A stretch of DNA of 64,000 bases from Eonycteris spelaea (lineage: Eukaryota > Chordata > Mammalia > Chiroptera > Pteropodidae): NCBI GenBank assembly GCA_003508835.1, contig PUFA01000555.1, forward strand, positions 1-64,000. Reading direction: 5' to 3'. This document shows, in pieces, positions 1 through 10,995 of the stretch. The first letter of the stretch is position 1, and every line of letters starts with the position of its first letter. The translations under genes were made by a program, and so were the position numbers. The notes under the pieces are model-generated. The model was not told the origin of the DNA and made no database searches. It was given only the letters and a program-made list of their open reading frames with translations.

Positions 1-2084
1 AACATAATTGTTACTTGTTTATTAGTTGACTTTTTCAAAATGTCATTTTAAAATTACCTGATTATAAATTTTCACTCTATCTGCTGCCACTACCTAGTGG
101 AACTTGGACTGTTATTGTAGACAGCTTTAACTATTTATGTTCTTTTGTCTCTGTGAGTTTATATATAGTCAATTTATATAACTACTATGGGCTTCTAGAT
201 TACTTGGAGCTCATCAAATCCAAAGCCAGGAAATTCAGCTTCATAGAGCTCCTATAACAGGAGCAAAGATCTGAGAGTAATCCCTCACTGCTAACCCCTC
301 ATTGCAAAGTCACCAAATTCACTTCCTGATGGCCACCTTGGCATCACCAACATTAATGTATCACACACTATATCCTCTATTTCTTCCTTGTTACACTCTT
401 TTAGGGGAAAAACACTTTATCCACAACAGATATTTATCTTCGGTTGAGTTTTTAAGTGTTTAGGAAAAAGGGGAATGAATGAGGAATGATATAGGCATCT
501 TGGTGGAAACGGTCACAAGATTAAATAGAGAAAGAGAGAACAACTGGCTTTGGATAATCTCACCAAAAAGAGAATGGGCATGAAGGAAAGGGTAAGATAA
601 AATTTCTCCTGTCAGTAATGCTTGCCAAGCCAAGGACAGGAAGTGGTAGGCCTAGAACCAACTGCCCCTCAGCCAGCCAACCAACCATTGTGGCCTGCCC
701 TCTACCCACTACTCCTCCTGTGCAACTGTAACTAGATCCTTTGCAGGATCCATACTAGCTGCCAGCTTTGAGGGGTTGGGGTAGAGGGGTAATGCCTCAG
801 CTGCTAGAGCATCTGTGTGCTAGAATTGGGAGTGTCCTACCAAGCCCCTCACCCCACCCCTTCAGAGAACGGGACTTATTTCTTCATGTTCCAAATTGGA
901 ACGCAGAACACATTTTCCCAGAGACACAGTGTCACAACTGACACTTAGTCTCTGTGAGTTCTATTGTCGACCACATCAGTTATTGGACAGACTGTTGTGG
1001 ACCAGCCAGAAAATAATCACCATGTTTAACCTCATTTCTATGGGAAAATGTTTTCTGTGTTCCCAACAATAACTTACAAATGAACTTTTGGAAAATAATA
1101 TGTTTTTACATTAAAGAATACCTGGATGTGTGTTCCCAAATCAATGTCCACATCCTTTATAGTTTTCCTGTCCTATCGCATAAAGGATAAACAAATACCC
1201 TAGACACTCTGAGGGCTATTTATTTTAGAACTCCCTGTAATGAGAGAATCAAGTGATAGGTATGAAGATTACAAGAATATCCTTGGAAATTGTAATAGTC
1301 AACAGCTCCTGCCTGTGTAGCAGTCTGGGCAGTTAAGGGGGGAGACTCAGCTGTGAAGATAGGGTTCCTGCAGCTCCTGCTTTCCTATAAGGCTACTATG
1401 ATTTAGGGTTGAAACCTGAAAGTCTACAGAAGCCACTACTGCTTCGCTATGATTTCTATGTACAGGATAGACCGTTAAATGAACCCCACACAAAGATTAG
1501 GGCAGGAGGAGGGCAATAAGAAAATGAACTCCTGCAGGTTGCTTTAAGCAGAAACTTCTCTGGCAGTTTCATTTGCAGCCTTCAATAAAGTCCTCCATTG
1601 ACTTAAACTCATTTCTTTCTTCTACACAGCTACATACAGCCTTACAGTTTGTATAGATACTGCACATTTAAGTCCTCAATCATCCACCACTGTAACATGC
1701 TCTATTTATTATGTGGGTATTAAGATTAGCCCTCGGTTTCCAATTAGAAGACAGACTCTTTCAATTACAAATTGCCCCCATAGCCCTGGCTCAGTATTCA
1801 ACATATATGAGACACTTGATAAATAAATCATTCATTGCTTGATTAACAGGACATATTGTCAGAGAAACTTAAGTATAAATTGCGCCTAGAATATAAGTCC
1901 ATGAAGCTAGGTTTTTAAAAACTTTCATTTCTGTATCCTGTGTCTAGATGAGTGCCTGTCACATAGAAGGTGCTTAATAAATTTCAGATGAATTTTGAAA
2001 GTTCAGAAGTTCTTGCCAATAGATATTAATCATAAGTGAAGAAAAACCATTGCCGAAGTTATAGTAAAATCAAAAAGAATTATC
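1..2084. other. Intronic-type sequence, no exon recognised; two L2-like tails
   Basis: By position this is downstream intron of ARHGEF6 on the minus strand. I found no segment with paired splice sites and ARHGEF6-like coding. Short + strand tails resembling the L2/MIR 3' end occur at about 1785-1845 and, more clearly, at 1930-1995 (gagtgcctgtcacatagaag followed by gtgcttaataaat). The remainder is unassigned AT-rich DNA. Confidence 0.5.
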
Positions 2085-2545
2085 ACTTCACTTGCGACAA
2101 CATCAATAGACCTAAAGTGTATTATACTAAGTGAAATAAGTCAGATTCCACTTACTCATGGAATCTAAAAAATAAAAGGACAAGCAAAATGAAACCCAGA
2201 TTCACAGATACAGAGAAAAGATTGGTGGTTGCCGAGGCGGGGCGGGGCGGGGGGGCAGGCGGGGCAGTGTGGGCAGGGAAACTTGAAATAACTGATTAAG
2301 TCGTAAGATTTTTAGGGATTAAAAACTTTCTGTTATAAATAAATGTCATGGGGATATAATATACAGCATGGGGAATATAGTCAGTAATATTGTATTAACT
2401 TTGTGAGGCAACAGATGGTAAGAAGACATTGTAGTGACCACTTCACAATGTATACAAATGTCAAATCACTGTGTTGTACACCTGAAACTTATATAATATT
2501 GCATATATATATATATATATACATATATATATGTCATTAAGGAAG
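2085..2545 (+). mobile_element. L1 3' end fragment with G-rich 3' UTR and TA tail
   Basis: The order seen is typical of an L1 3' end: a last-ORF2 remnant (aagtgaaataagtcagattc), then the 3' UTR with a G-rich block at 2235-2278, then gtgttgtacacctgaaactt, then a (TA)n tail at 2502-2532. The same 3' UTR type appears at 17340-17860 and 54000-54320. It is 5' truncated. Confidence 0.75.
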
Positions 2546-3394
2546 AAAAATCAATTTACATGTGACCTTCAAGGTGATACAGTATTTAAAATAACATACA
2601 CCTGTACTCATCTGCAAAATTAAGCCCTATGCCTGTGAGGTAACTAAAGATGCTTCACACTCTGTGCTTGTAAATTTCGTTGAGTTGTATGTGGAACATG
2701 GGCAAAGTCTGCAATTGCTGGTCTTTCCCAGGTGGTATAGGCTCCTTTAAATCTCCTCCTAAAGAACCATAACCTAAGCATTACAGAGAAAGGAGGCAGA
2801 AAAGAACTTGGGGTTTTACTGCTTTGCTAGAGTTGGCTATATTTTTGAGTGGTTTTATTGTAAAATAGCTTAAACGACAAACTCACCTGTTCATACTCTG
2901 CTCTAAAACAGGCTCCAAGTGCCAGAGCACAGTGGGACATGGAAAAATATGTAAAGTAACTGTCAAGAAGCAAGAAAAGGTGACAGGCGATTTAAAAGAG
3001 ACTACAAATCACATGTGCAAAGTCCCTCTTATACCAGCTACTGTGGGTAGGAAAGATGTACCAAAGTCACTATCATTTTCTCTATTTAGAGATCACTTTC
3101 AATAAAATATTTGACAATGATTTTTGGCACTCCTTGCTTATGTCTACATGTGAGTCACTCTTTCAAAAGTATGTCATTTTCAGAGATGCCCATCAATGCA
3201 TAATAGACATTAGTTAGTTAGTTAATGAATTAATTAGTTAATTAATTTTCCTCCATCTTCACAGACAAGATTTATGCCTAGGAAACAATCCTAACATGAG
3301 AAGGTCGGAGGGTTTTTGGGAGCTCAGATACCTGCAACATTAGAAATGGTGCTTTCAGTTAACATCCATATCTCTCAGCCTAATGGAACCCAGC
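2546..3394. other. Unassigned intronic sequence
   Basis: No gene, splice-bounded ORF or confident repeat is seen. It includes a short TTAG/TTAA-rich stretch at about 3210-3250. Confidence 0.4.
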
Positions 3395-3865
3395 CTATAA
3401 CTGCCTACAAGATCGAGCCCACACTCTTCAGGCTAGCATTCAAATTTCTACTCAGGCTGGTCCCACCCTAGCAAGCCCATTGTTTCTCACGATCAGCTCC
3501 CTTGTATGCCCCAGAATCCTCTGCTTTCTTCACTGTGCTTCTCTCTGATTTGTACAATTCTCCTTATAAAAAAAAGTTCCCTCGACCATTTGAATACTAA
3601 CTGTCCTCCAATGCTCATCCTACAACACTCCTCTCCATAAGGTCTTCTCCAAACACTACATTTCAGTACACAAGGGTCTTCTCTTCTCCTGAACTCTGTA
3701 TTATGCTCTAGACTCTGGAACCATTAACTTGGATATCTAGTCATACATTGCTATACACTGTCAAATTCCACTATTTCACATATACATGCTGCCTCTTTCC
3801 ACAATGCCATGCACAGCACTCACTTTATAGATGGTAAATAAGTACTTGTTGACTATCAGTCTTTT
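3395..3865 (+). mobile_element. L2-like LINE 3' region
   Basis: The segment reads like an old L2: pyrimidine-rich text with short exon-like phrases (ctcctctccataaggtcttc), ending in atgccatgcacagcactc and then gtaaataagtacttgttgac, the degraded L2 tail. It is diverged and the boundaries are soft. Confidence 0.55.
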
Positions 3866-4504
3866 CTTTCAACCTAAAATTTAAACAGATATTTCTTCCA
3901 ATAGAAACACCTGTACTTTTGGCATGTCTTCCTCAGAAGAAAATACAGGGAAAAGGTAATTATTTTCTGGTAAAACTTCACAAATCAGGGCTCATATCTT
4001 TTCCATTACATGGTAAAATAGATTCTTCCTTTTGAATAATATTATTGAGAGAAGTGAAGAATGCCGACAAAGAATTTACCTCACCAAAAGGAAATGAAGT
4101 GACTGCCTGGGATCTCTTTGGAGGATCAAAGTCACAGAGTCCTGATGTACAAATCTCACACCTTGAAAATCAAGAAATCAAGAAATCTCACACCTTGAAA
4201 ATCAATTGAAATCAAGAAAGTTTGGGTAACATAAGAACAAAGAAGTGATATGAGGACTAGAAAAGCAGAGACGCTCTTCCATATGACATTATGGAGCTAA
4301 TCTCTCGTATCTTTAATTTTCTTTTTTTTTTTAATATTTAAAAGACTGAAATAGGTACTTTAGCTTGGCATGAAGAAACTGAGTAATAGTGTATTAGGGT
4401 AGACACAGCTTTCTTTTTATCCTTATTTTCATCTACTAAAGAGTAATTTATATGATTAAAAGTCAACTCTTGATAATCTACATATAGACTATTAGATATA
4501 AAAG
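3866..4504. other. Unassigned intronic sequence with a local duplication
   Basis: There is no gene or clear repeat family. At 4156-4210 a block of about 25 bases (tcacaccttgaaaatcaa plus flanks) occurs twice in near-tandem, a small local duplication. Confidence 0.45.
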
Positions 4505-4712
4505 CTATCTAAAATAAATTTTGGGGGGGAGAGGTAGATGAGGAAAAAGGGGTCAAAAATGTGGTGAAAAAAGAAATCTAATTATGGGCGATGAACACAC
4601 AATGCAATATATGCCTTACTGTTGCATTGTACACTTGAAACTTACTGGATTTCATTAACCAATGTCACCATAGTAAAAAATAAATTAAATAAATAAATAA
4701 AATAAAAATTTA
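4505..4712 (+). mobile_element. Short L1 3' end (about 200 bases)
   Basis: A heavily 5'-truncated L1. It contains the 3' UTR phrase ggaggtagatgaggaaaaag-like, gccttactgttgcattgtac and tggatttcattaaccaatgt, followed by an (A/AAAT)n tail. It belongs to the same young L1 3' UTR type as the copies at 8.1, 32.4 and 51.4 kb. Confidence 0.8.
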
Positions 4713-7589
4713 AGAATTCGTTCATTCATTATCCATTCAACCTGGTATTTGCCAGGTACTAACACATAAATTTGCTTTAAGATGAGAATAAAAAGAACAC
4801 TATGTAAAATCTGGCAAGCAAAGTCACTCACAGGTGCACCAACCATTAAACCATTGCTTTCCATTCTATTGCCTTTCCTTGAAGGTGATTTTTTAAATTT
4901 CAAATCAAGATATTCCTCAATCCACAATACATTCTCAAACACCAGCATGTCTTTAAAGAATGCCCAACACAAATGCTCATTTACTCTATCACAACATACA
5001 TTTCCCCAAAGAAGTAGTTAAATTTCTATTTTAGTAAGATGTTGCATTCTCTTTGTTTGCATACATTTCTCAGAAATTATTGATAAATATCCTCAGTTTT
5101 CTGGAGACCTAGACATGAAAAACAGGCAAATTATATGACAGAATGGTCCTTAGTGTTCAGGTCTGCTTCACAGGCCAGGCTCTTCATAAAAGAGATAGGG
5201 AAACCTGTATGTTGTCTAGGGTGAGATAAGTCCTTAATAAGGATTTCACTCACTGCTTTATAAACTGCAGCATTTCATCACACCTTAATTTAATTCCTTT
5301 TTTTCCCTATTGCCCTATTCAATCCCTCCACTGACATGTCTGATCTCTGTAATAATATTCAAGTCCCCGAGAAAGTATAAAGCTGAGATTTTACTCTATT
5401 TGTTTATGCAGAACTTAATTAGGAAGGTAAATCTTCCAGAAGTCAAATAGAAATGATGTGTGAGTGTATGCTCTTTTGAATGATCCACATCTCGGAACCC
5501 ATACAGCCTTCTGTATGGTAAGGTCCCATTTGCCAGGGTATGACAAAGCTTGGAGCTAATTAGACATATGCCTGGTGTCATTAAGTCTTTCTTCCAGATG
5601 ACAGCAGGGGAAATGGCAATGGCAATGTTGAAATGCAGATATAGAGCAACTTCTGGACTGAATGGACATACACCCCCTCTAAAAAGTTGGTAAGTAAAGG
5701 CCTTAAGAAACTGGCAAATGCCCTCATACTTTTTCATTTGCAATTCAAAGGCCAGACCTTTTACTTCCTTTTGCTTCTAACTCCAATATTATCACCAATG
5801 GCTCTGCATACCTTATGCTGTGCTGGCAACTCTTCACCTCTCAAACTGATCCTTGGGGGCCGCCTCATTGATAACACATGACCAAATTAGAATGAGGCTG
5901 GAGTAGGAAATAGCTGGCCAAGACTGTGTGGCTTTAATAAAGAGCGGTATTGTGCTCCATTGCCCCCAGAAGCAACCTGGATTAGAATCAACATTAAAAC
6001 CAAATTAGAGTAAATTAGATTTAAAACAAGATAACTTTGCATCCCCGATCAGAAAGATTCAATTGATCAAATTTTCTAACAAAAGACATTCCTTTTGGTA
6101 TTATCAATATGTGTGCAACCTAATTCAGAAATGACATGTGTTTTTTATGTGTTACATACTATGCTCTTTGTATAGAGGAATTTGATTTTTATTTCCCCCT
6201 CAACTATGCCAGGTTTATTACTTATTTTCCTGGTATCAAGGGAGAATATTTTATTAGTCATTATCAGAAATTTGGAAGAAAAAAAACTTTTGTTCAATTA
6301 TTTAATTTAACTAAAACAACATGCATCTTGCTCTGGTACATATTTTTAAATTTCAAGCTATCATAATTATAAAACAAATGTGTGTTTTAAAAGACATAAA
6401 AATTAAACTATGTCATCCAGGTAAACATGAGAAAATGAAAAGACTTTTTTCCACATTCTTCTAGTTTATACATAGACTAGAAAAGAGTGAAAAGGTTTCC
6501 TGATTTTTCAATTCCAAGAGGAATCCGTCCAAACTGTTTCTATTATTAGCACACAAAATGGTAGCTAAGAAGTCACTGTGGTTAACGACTGAATAATTCA
6601 TAGTTTCTGAAGAATTCAGTTGCTTTGTCTTCTCCAGTTCCTCTTTCGAACTGGATCCCCAAACATATTTCTAGCCCTGAGTTGTTATAAAGGAAACCAT
6701 ATACAAATCGTTTTCAGCAGTTAAAAAATTGGCGACACTAAGCGTTGAGAACAACAGCAAAATAATAAGTTGGAGGCTTAGCATGAACTTTTATAACCAA
6801 TTCATAAAACTCTAAAGATTATGCATTTATTATCAGAAATTATAGTTAAAAATTCCAATCTCTGTTCCACAGATATCATTGAGCTACAATAGCTCTGAAC
6901 TTTAAACTGTCTTTATGTAGCCATCCAAATAGAATATATAAACAAATTAAATGAGACATATAAATAATTTTAAACACATTTCAACACACTCTAAATTCAA
7001 ATTATTTTCTATGATGCAAGGCACTGAGGATTTCAAGTCCAGGAAAAAAGCACTTCAATTAGTGAGTGAAAGATATTAATAAAGTTGAAAAGATTAATTT
7101 CTGTTAACATGAGAACAGAGGCCAAGCCTGCTATCACTTTAATCTAAAACTCCCATAAATATTAAACTTCAGAAGAGGGGTGTTAAGTATTAGAAAATAT
7201 ATGGAGGTTTTCCCTTCAACTTTATATTTTTTTAATGTTTTTTCCAAAAACAAGCAGTCTCTGCCAAATAAAGCATAGAACTAAGAAACAAGATAGCTGG
7301 ATTCTTTTGTTTGTGCTAAGTTTCATCCCTGTCAAAATTCTCAATGCAACTAGTGTAAAACTTCAGAACACTTGAAGAGGCCATCATCTCACAGAGCACG
7401 CAGTTTATGTATCCAAGTTTTCTTTAATGTTAAGATTTCTAAAGGAAATCTTCCTTAAAGCATGACTCACTTTTTTAAATGAAGCTTGTTTAACATAACT
7501 GAACTGAGTGAACTTTTTTTGATAATGCAATGATATCATTTGTGAACACTAGTGTACTAAAATATATTAAAATTCTAATTAGGAACTAG
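4713..7589. other. Long unassigned intronic stretch
   Basis: Nearly 2.9 kb of AT-rich sequence without a recognised repeat family or an ARHGEF6-like exon. Small ORFs here have no visible family features. It is one of the least repeat-rich parts of the window and therefore the best local candidate for conserved noncoding sequence. Confidence 0.4.
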
Positions 7590-7675
7590 CTTTCCTTAAG
7601 AGTTTACTCAGTGCCAGGCACTGTACTAAGTTTTTAGCTGCATTCATTCTCTCATTTAAAGTTAAGAGATAGTAT
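7590..7675 (-). mobile_element. MIR fragment
   Basis: The + strand reads gtgccaggcactgtactaag followed by cattcattctctcattt, the reverse complement of the MIR 3' half. It is short and diverged. Confidence 0.55.
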
Positions 7676-7718
7676 ATACTAATGAGCATATACCTAACAT
7701 TAATAAAGCAGCATATAC

Positions 7719-8215
7719 ACATTTTGCTGTTCATTACCCATTACTTACAGTGGCCAAGACATGGAAACAACCAAAGTATCCTACAGTAGATAATTGACTA
7801 AAGAAGCTGTGGTACATATATACAATGGAATATTACTCAGCCATAAGAAGAGATGAAATACTGCCATTTGTGACAACATGGATGGACCTCGAGAATATCA
7901 TGCTAAGTGAAATAAGCCAGACAGAAAAGGTTCAAAATCACATGATATCTCTTATATGTGGGATATAAACCTAAAAGCAACAAGCGAACAGGACAAACAG
8001 AGACTCATGGACATGGACAATAGACTAGTGGTTACCAGAGGGTAGCAGGAGGGGGGAGGTAGATGGAGTGAAAACAGTCAAATATGTGGTGACAGAAAGA
8101 AATCTAAGGGCGGTGGACACATAATGCAACATATATATGCCTTACTGTTGAATTCTACACCTGAAACTTACTGAATTTCATTAACCAATGTTGCCATAAT
8201 AAAAATAAATTTTAA
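7719..8215 (+). mobile_element. L1 3' end, first unit of a tandem pair
   Basis: It starts within ORF2 (gtggccaagacatggaaaca at about 7751) and runs through the 3' UTR to gccataataaaaataaattt. It is followed directly by a second L1 3' segment. The 18-base repeat taataaagCagcatatac at 7701-7718 precedes it and recurs, with one mismatch, only after the second unit. Confidence 0.88.
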
Positions 8216-8979
8216 AAAACACGAGGAAATGCAATCTCACACCTGTTAGAATCACTGTTATCAACAAGGCAAGTAATAACAAGTGTTGGAGAAGTTGTAT
8301 GGGAAAAGGAAACCTTATACACTGCTTGTGGGAATGTAAATTGGTACAGCCACTAGGGAAAACAGTATGGAGTTTTCTCAAAAGATAAAAAATAGAATTA
8401 CCATATGACCCAGCAATCCATCTTCTGGGTATCTACCTCCAAAATTTGAAAACATTTATTTGTAAAGATACATACAGCCCAATGTTCATAGCAGCATTAT
8501 TCACAGTGGCCAAGACATGGAAACAACCAAAGTGTCCTTCAACAGATGGTTGGATAACGCTGTGGTACGTATATACAATGGAATATTATTCAGCCCTAAG
8601 AAAAGATGAAATACTGCCATTTGAGACAACATGGATGGATCTTGAGATTAGCATGCTAAGCAAAATAAGCCAGGCAGAAAAAGTTGAGAACCATTTGATT
8701 TCACTTATATGTGGGATATAAAACTGAAAGCAATGAACAAGCAAGACAAAAAAGAAAAACTCATAGACACAGATGACGGTTTTGTGGTTACCAGAAGGAT
8801 GATGGAGAGCGGGGAGGTAGATAAGGGTAAAGGAGGTGAAATATATGATGATAGAAGGAAATTTGACTTTGGTTGGTAAAAACACAATGCAATATATAGA
8901 TGACATATTAAATTGTACACTTGAAACCTATATAATTTTATTAACCAATTTCATCCCAATAAATTTAATTAAAAAAGAA
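8216..8979 (+). mobile_element. L1 3' end, second unit of a tandem pair
   Basis: This unit begins further 5' in ORF2 (tctcacacctgttagaatca) than the first and repeats the same 3' text, ending cccaataaatttaattaaaa. The matching target-site copy (taataaagTagcatatac) lies at 8980-8997. The two units therefore appear to share one pair of target-site duplications. Confidence 0.85.
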
Positions 8980-9059
8980 TAATAAAGTAGCATATACCTA
9001 ATATCATGTATCACTGTCACCAAGGAAGTTAGAATATGCATAATAATTGGCTAACCTGG

Positions 9060-9115
9060 GTCAGTTCAAGTCCAAAGCTGAATCTCTTAGCCACTGCACT
9101 GCTATACTACTTCTC
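9060..9115 (-). mobile_element. Possible MIR head fragment
   Basis: On the minus strand the text resembles the tRNA-derived MIR head (gtatagcagtgcagtggcta then agagattcagctttggac). It is short, so the call is weak. Confidence 0.35.
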
Positions 9116-9126
9116 AAGAGCAAAGG

Positions 9127-9197
9127 TTTCCTGACCAGGAATCAAACCCAGAAAGTCAGGGAAAGTCACAAATTCTAGGCACTAGACCACACAGCAT
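9127..9197 (-). pseudogene. tRNA-Glu-like relic
   Basis: Read on the minus strand, about 71 bases align along the whole length of a tRNA-Glu gene. The D-arm/A-box side is tgtggtctagtgcctagaat (canonical GTGGTCTAGTGGTTAGGATT) and the T-arm/B-box side is tgggtttgattcctggtcag (canonical GGGTTCGATTCCCGGTCAGG). The anticodon region is degraded and the acceptor stem no longer pairs fully. It may be a dead tRNA copy or the head of a tRNA-derived SINE; no body or poly(A) tail is evident. Confidence 0.6.
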
Positions 9198-9634
9198 GTA
9201 TTGAGCTGCCTGACCCCACACTAAAAGGCCCCAGATGATTTGGGGTCTGCTTTTTATAATTTTTCTGTCTCCTTTCTTGACCTGCTGTTGATTTCATTTC
9301 TCCCATGTTATACATAGGTATATACTCTTTCTGCCATTGTCAGCACGTCTAATCTATAGCCCCTCTTCTCCCTTTCCATAAGTTTCTATTTACACGCTGT
9401 TTTCCACTTTACAAAGTGCTTCTTCATACCTTATCTCATGTAATCTAATTTGCTATTTTCTAATCAGTTTTGGGATGAGCAACCAGATTACTCATATTTC
9501 CAACATACTTAGATAAGTAAAAGTAATTAGGCTCAGAGTGAGTGCCTACAGCAATCTCCTAGGAATAAAGTGCATAAGTCTTAGTGCAAAATAGGGTATC
9601 TCTTTTGCAACCCAGAGTTTCTCTGACCATTCAG
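9198..9634. other. Unassigned intronic sequence
   Basis: No gene or confident repeat is recognised in this stretch. Confidence 0.4.
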
Positions 9635-9775
9635 CCATTCTATGAATTGTTCATTTAAGAAACATTTCCTGAGCACCTGCTATGTACCATATTCTGTACT
9701 GAGTGTTGGGGTTATAAGGATGATTAAGCTTTGGTTCCTGCCTTTGAGAAGTTCCAGGACTAGTAATGAGACAAA
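9635..9775 (-). mobile_element. L2-like 3' fragment
   Basis: The + strand contains catttcctgagcacctgcta, then a diverged gtaccatattctgtactgag and ggttcctgcctttgagaagt, the usual reverse-complement order of an L2 tail. Confidence 0.5.
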
Positions 9776-9974
9776 TGTGTCCACAGATTTACCATAGTGA
9801 GAGTGGGCAGACAACATACTGGTAGCGTGGTACGAGGAATTATGAGAAAATTGACAACAGCTGCCTAATCTAGCAGAGATTTTCTAAAATATCTGAGGTT
9901 TAGGAGGAAGCTGGTATCTCTTTCTTTATACTTTTTGGCTAGGTGGCAGATACTTAATAGGTTGCTGAACTCTA

Positions 9975-10040
9975 GATTAACCAGCATTCTGGCTTCACAT
10001 TGGAATCACTTGGAGAGATTTCAAAAATGAAATAATAACA
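9975..10040. mobile_element. MER5A-like hAT-Charlie, left part (split by an L1)
   Basis: The text cttcacattggaatcacttg plus gagagatttcaaaaatga matches one end of the near-palindromic MER5A element. Its other part resumes at 10583, after an intervening L1 fragment. Confidence 0.55.
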
Positions 10041-10582
10041 AGACCTGGCTGCCTTGGAAAACTGTTGGCAGTACCTACTCAGCAGTTAATTCCTATGTAT
10101 AAACCCAACGGAAATGTACACCAGAAGATATGCACAAGTATATCACAGTAGCATTGTTCATAGCAACCAAAAACTGGTTACAACCTAGATGTCCATCAAC
10201 AGATGAATGGAGAAACAAAATATGGTACATCCACATGATAGAATACTACTAGCAATAAAAAAGAATGAATCACTAGTATCTGCATGAGCATGGGGACTTG
10301 TACAAATATTACTCTGAGTGAAATAAACCTTGTACAAATGAGCAAATGAGTACATACTGTAGGAGTCAGGGCAGTGGTGCCAGTTGGTAAAGGGTAGTGA
10401 CTGGGAAGGGGCACGAGGGTAGCTTCTGGGTGCTGATAATGTTGTGTTTCTTAATCGTTGTGCTAATTATATGGATGTGTTCAATTTCTACAGATTCATC
10501 AAATTATATACTTAGATTTGTGCAATTTCCCGAATTCATGTTATGCTTTAATATAAAGTTTACTTAAACATTAAAAAGAAGT
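10041..10582 (+). mobile_element. Old L1 3' fragment inserted in MER5A-like DNA
   Basis: ORF2-end phrases are present (gtccatcaacagatgaatgg; atggtacatccacatgatag), followed by a diverged 3' UTR ending with tatgctttaatataaagttt. It separates two parts of one MER5A-like element, so it inserted later. Confidence 0.65.
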
Positions 10583-10735
10583 ATGAAGACCTGGGCCTCA
10601 CTGCAGACCGATTTATACAGAAGCTCAGTGGGAGGGAGCCACTGCCTCCCCAAGCCCATTGCAACACTTGTGTTTTTTTTTAAAGCATCCCAGGTGGCTC
10701 TAATTACAGACATGTCTGAAAACCAAGGGTCTAGG
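10583..10735. mobile_element. MER5A-like hAT-Charlie, right part
   Basis: It begins gaagacctgggcctcactgc and includes gcatcccaggtggctctaat, the mirror of the left arm seen at 9975-10040, as expected for the palindromic MER5A family. Confidence 0.6.
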
Positions 10736-10919
10736 TGTTCCTGTATTTATCAGCAGCTCCTTTGTGACGACATCCTGACAAATGGCAAAGGGAAAGAGTT
10801 CAGAGTAAGGTACATCAGTGATTACATTCTGGCTTAGTTTTGCACTGGAAGTTGAGGAATTTGTCTGGATCATCCCCAAACCAGCACTGTGTGATATGCA
10901 CAATGCCTCCTCCATCCCA

Positions 10920-10995
10920 GTATTGTTGTGAGGATTAAATAAAATAATCAACCTAAAGCACCTAGAAAATAGTAGGTGCTTGAGAAATCGTGGTG
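10920..10995 (+). mobile_element. MIR 3' fragment
   Basis: The text attgttgtgaggattaaata, then aaagcacctagaaaatagta and ggtgcttgagaaat, is the MIR 3' half in sense orientation. Confidence 0.6.
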
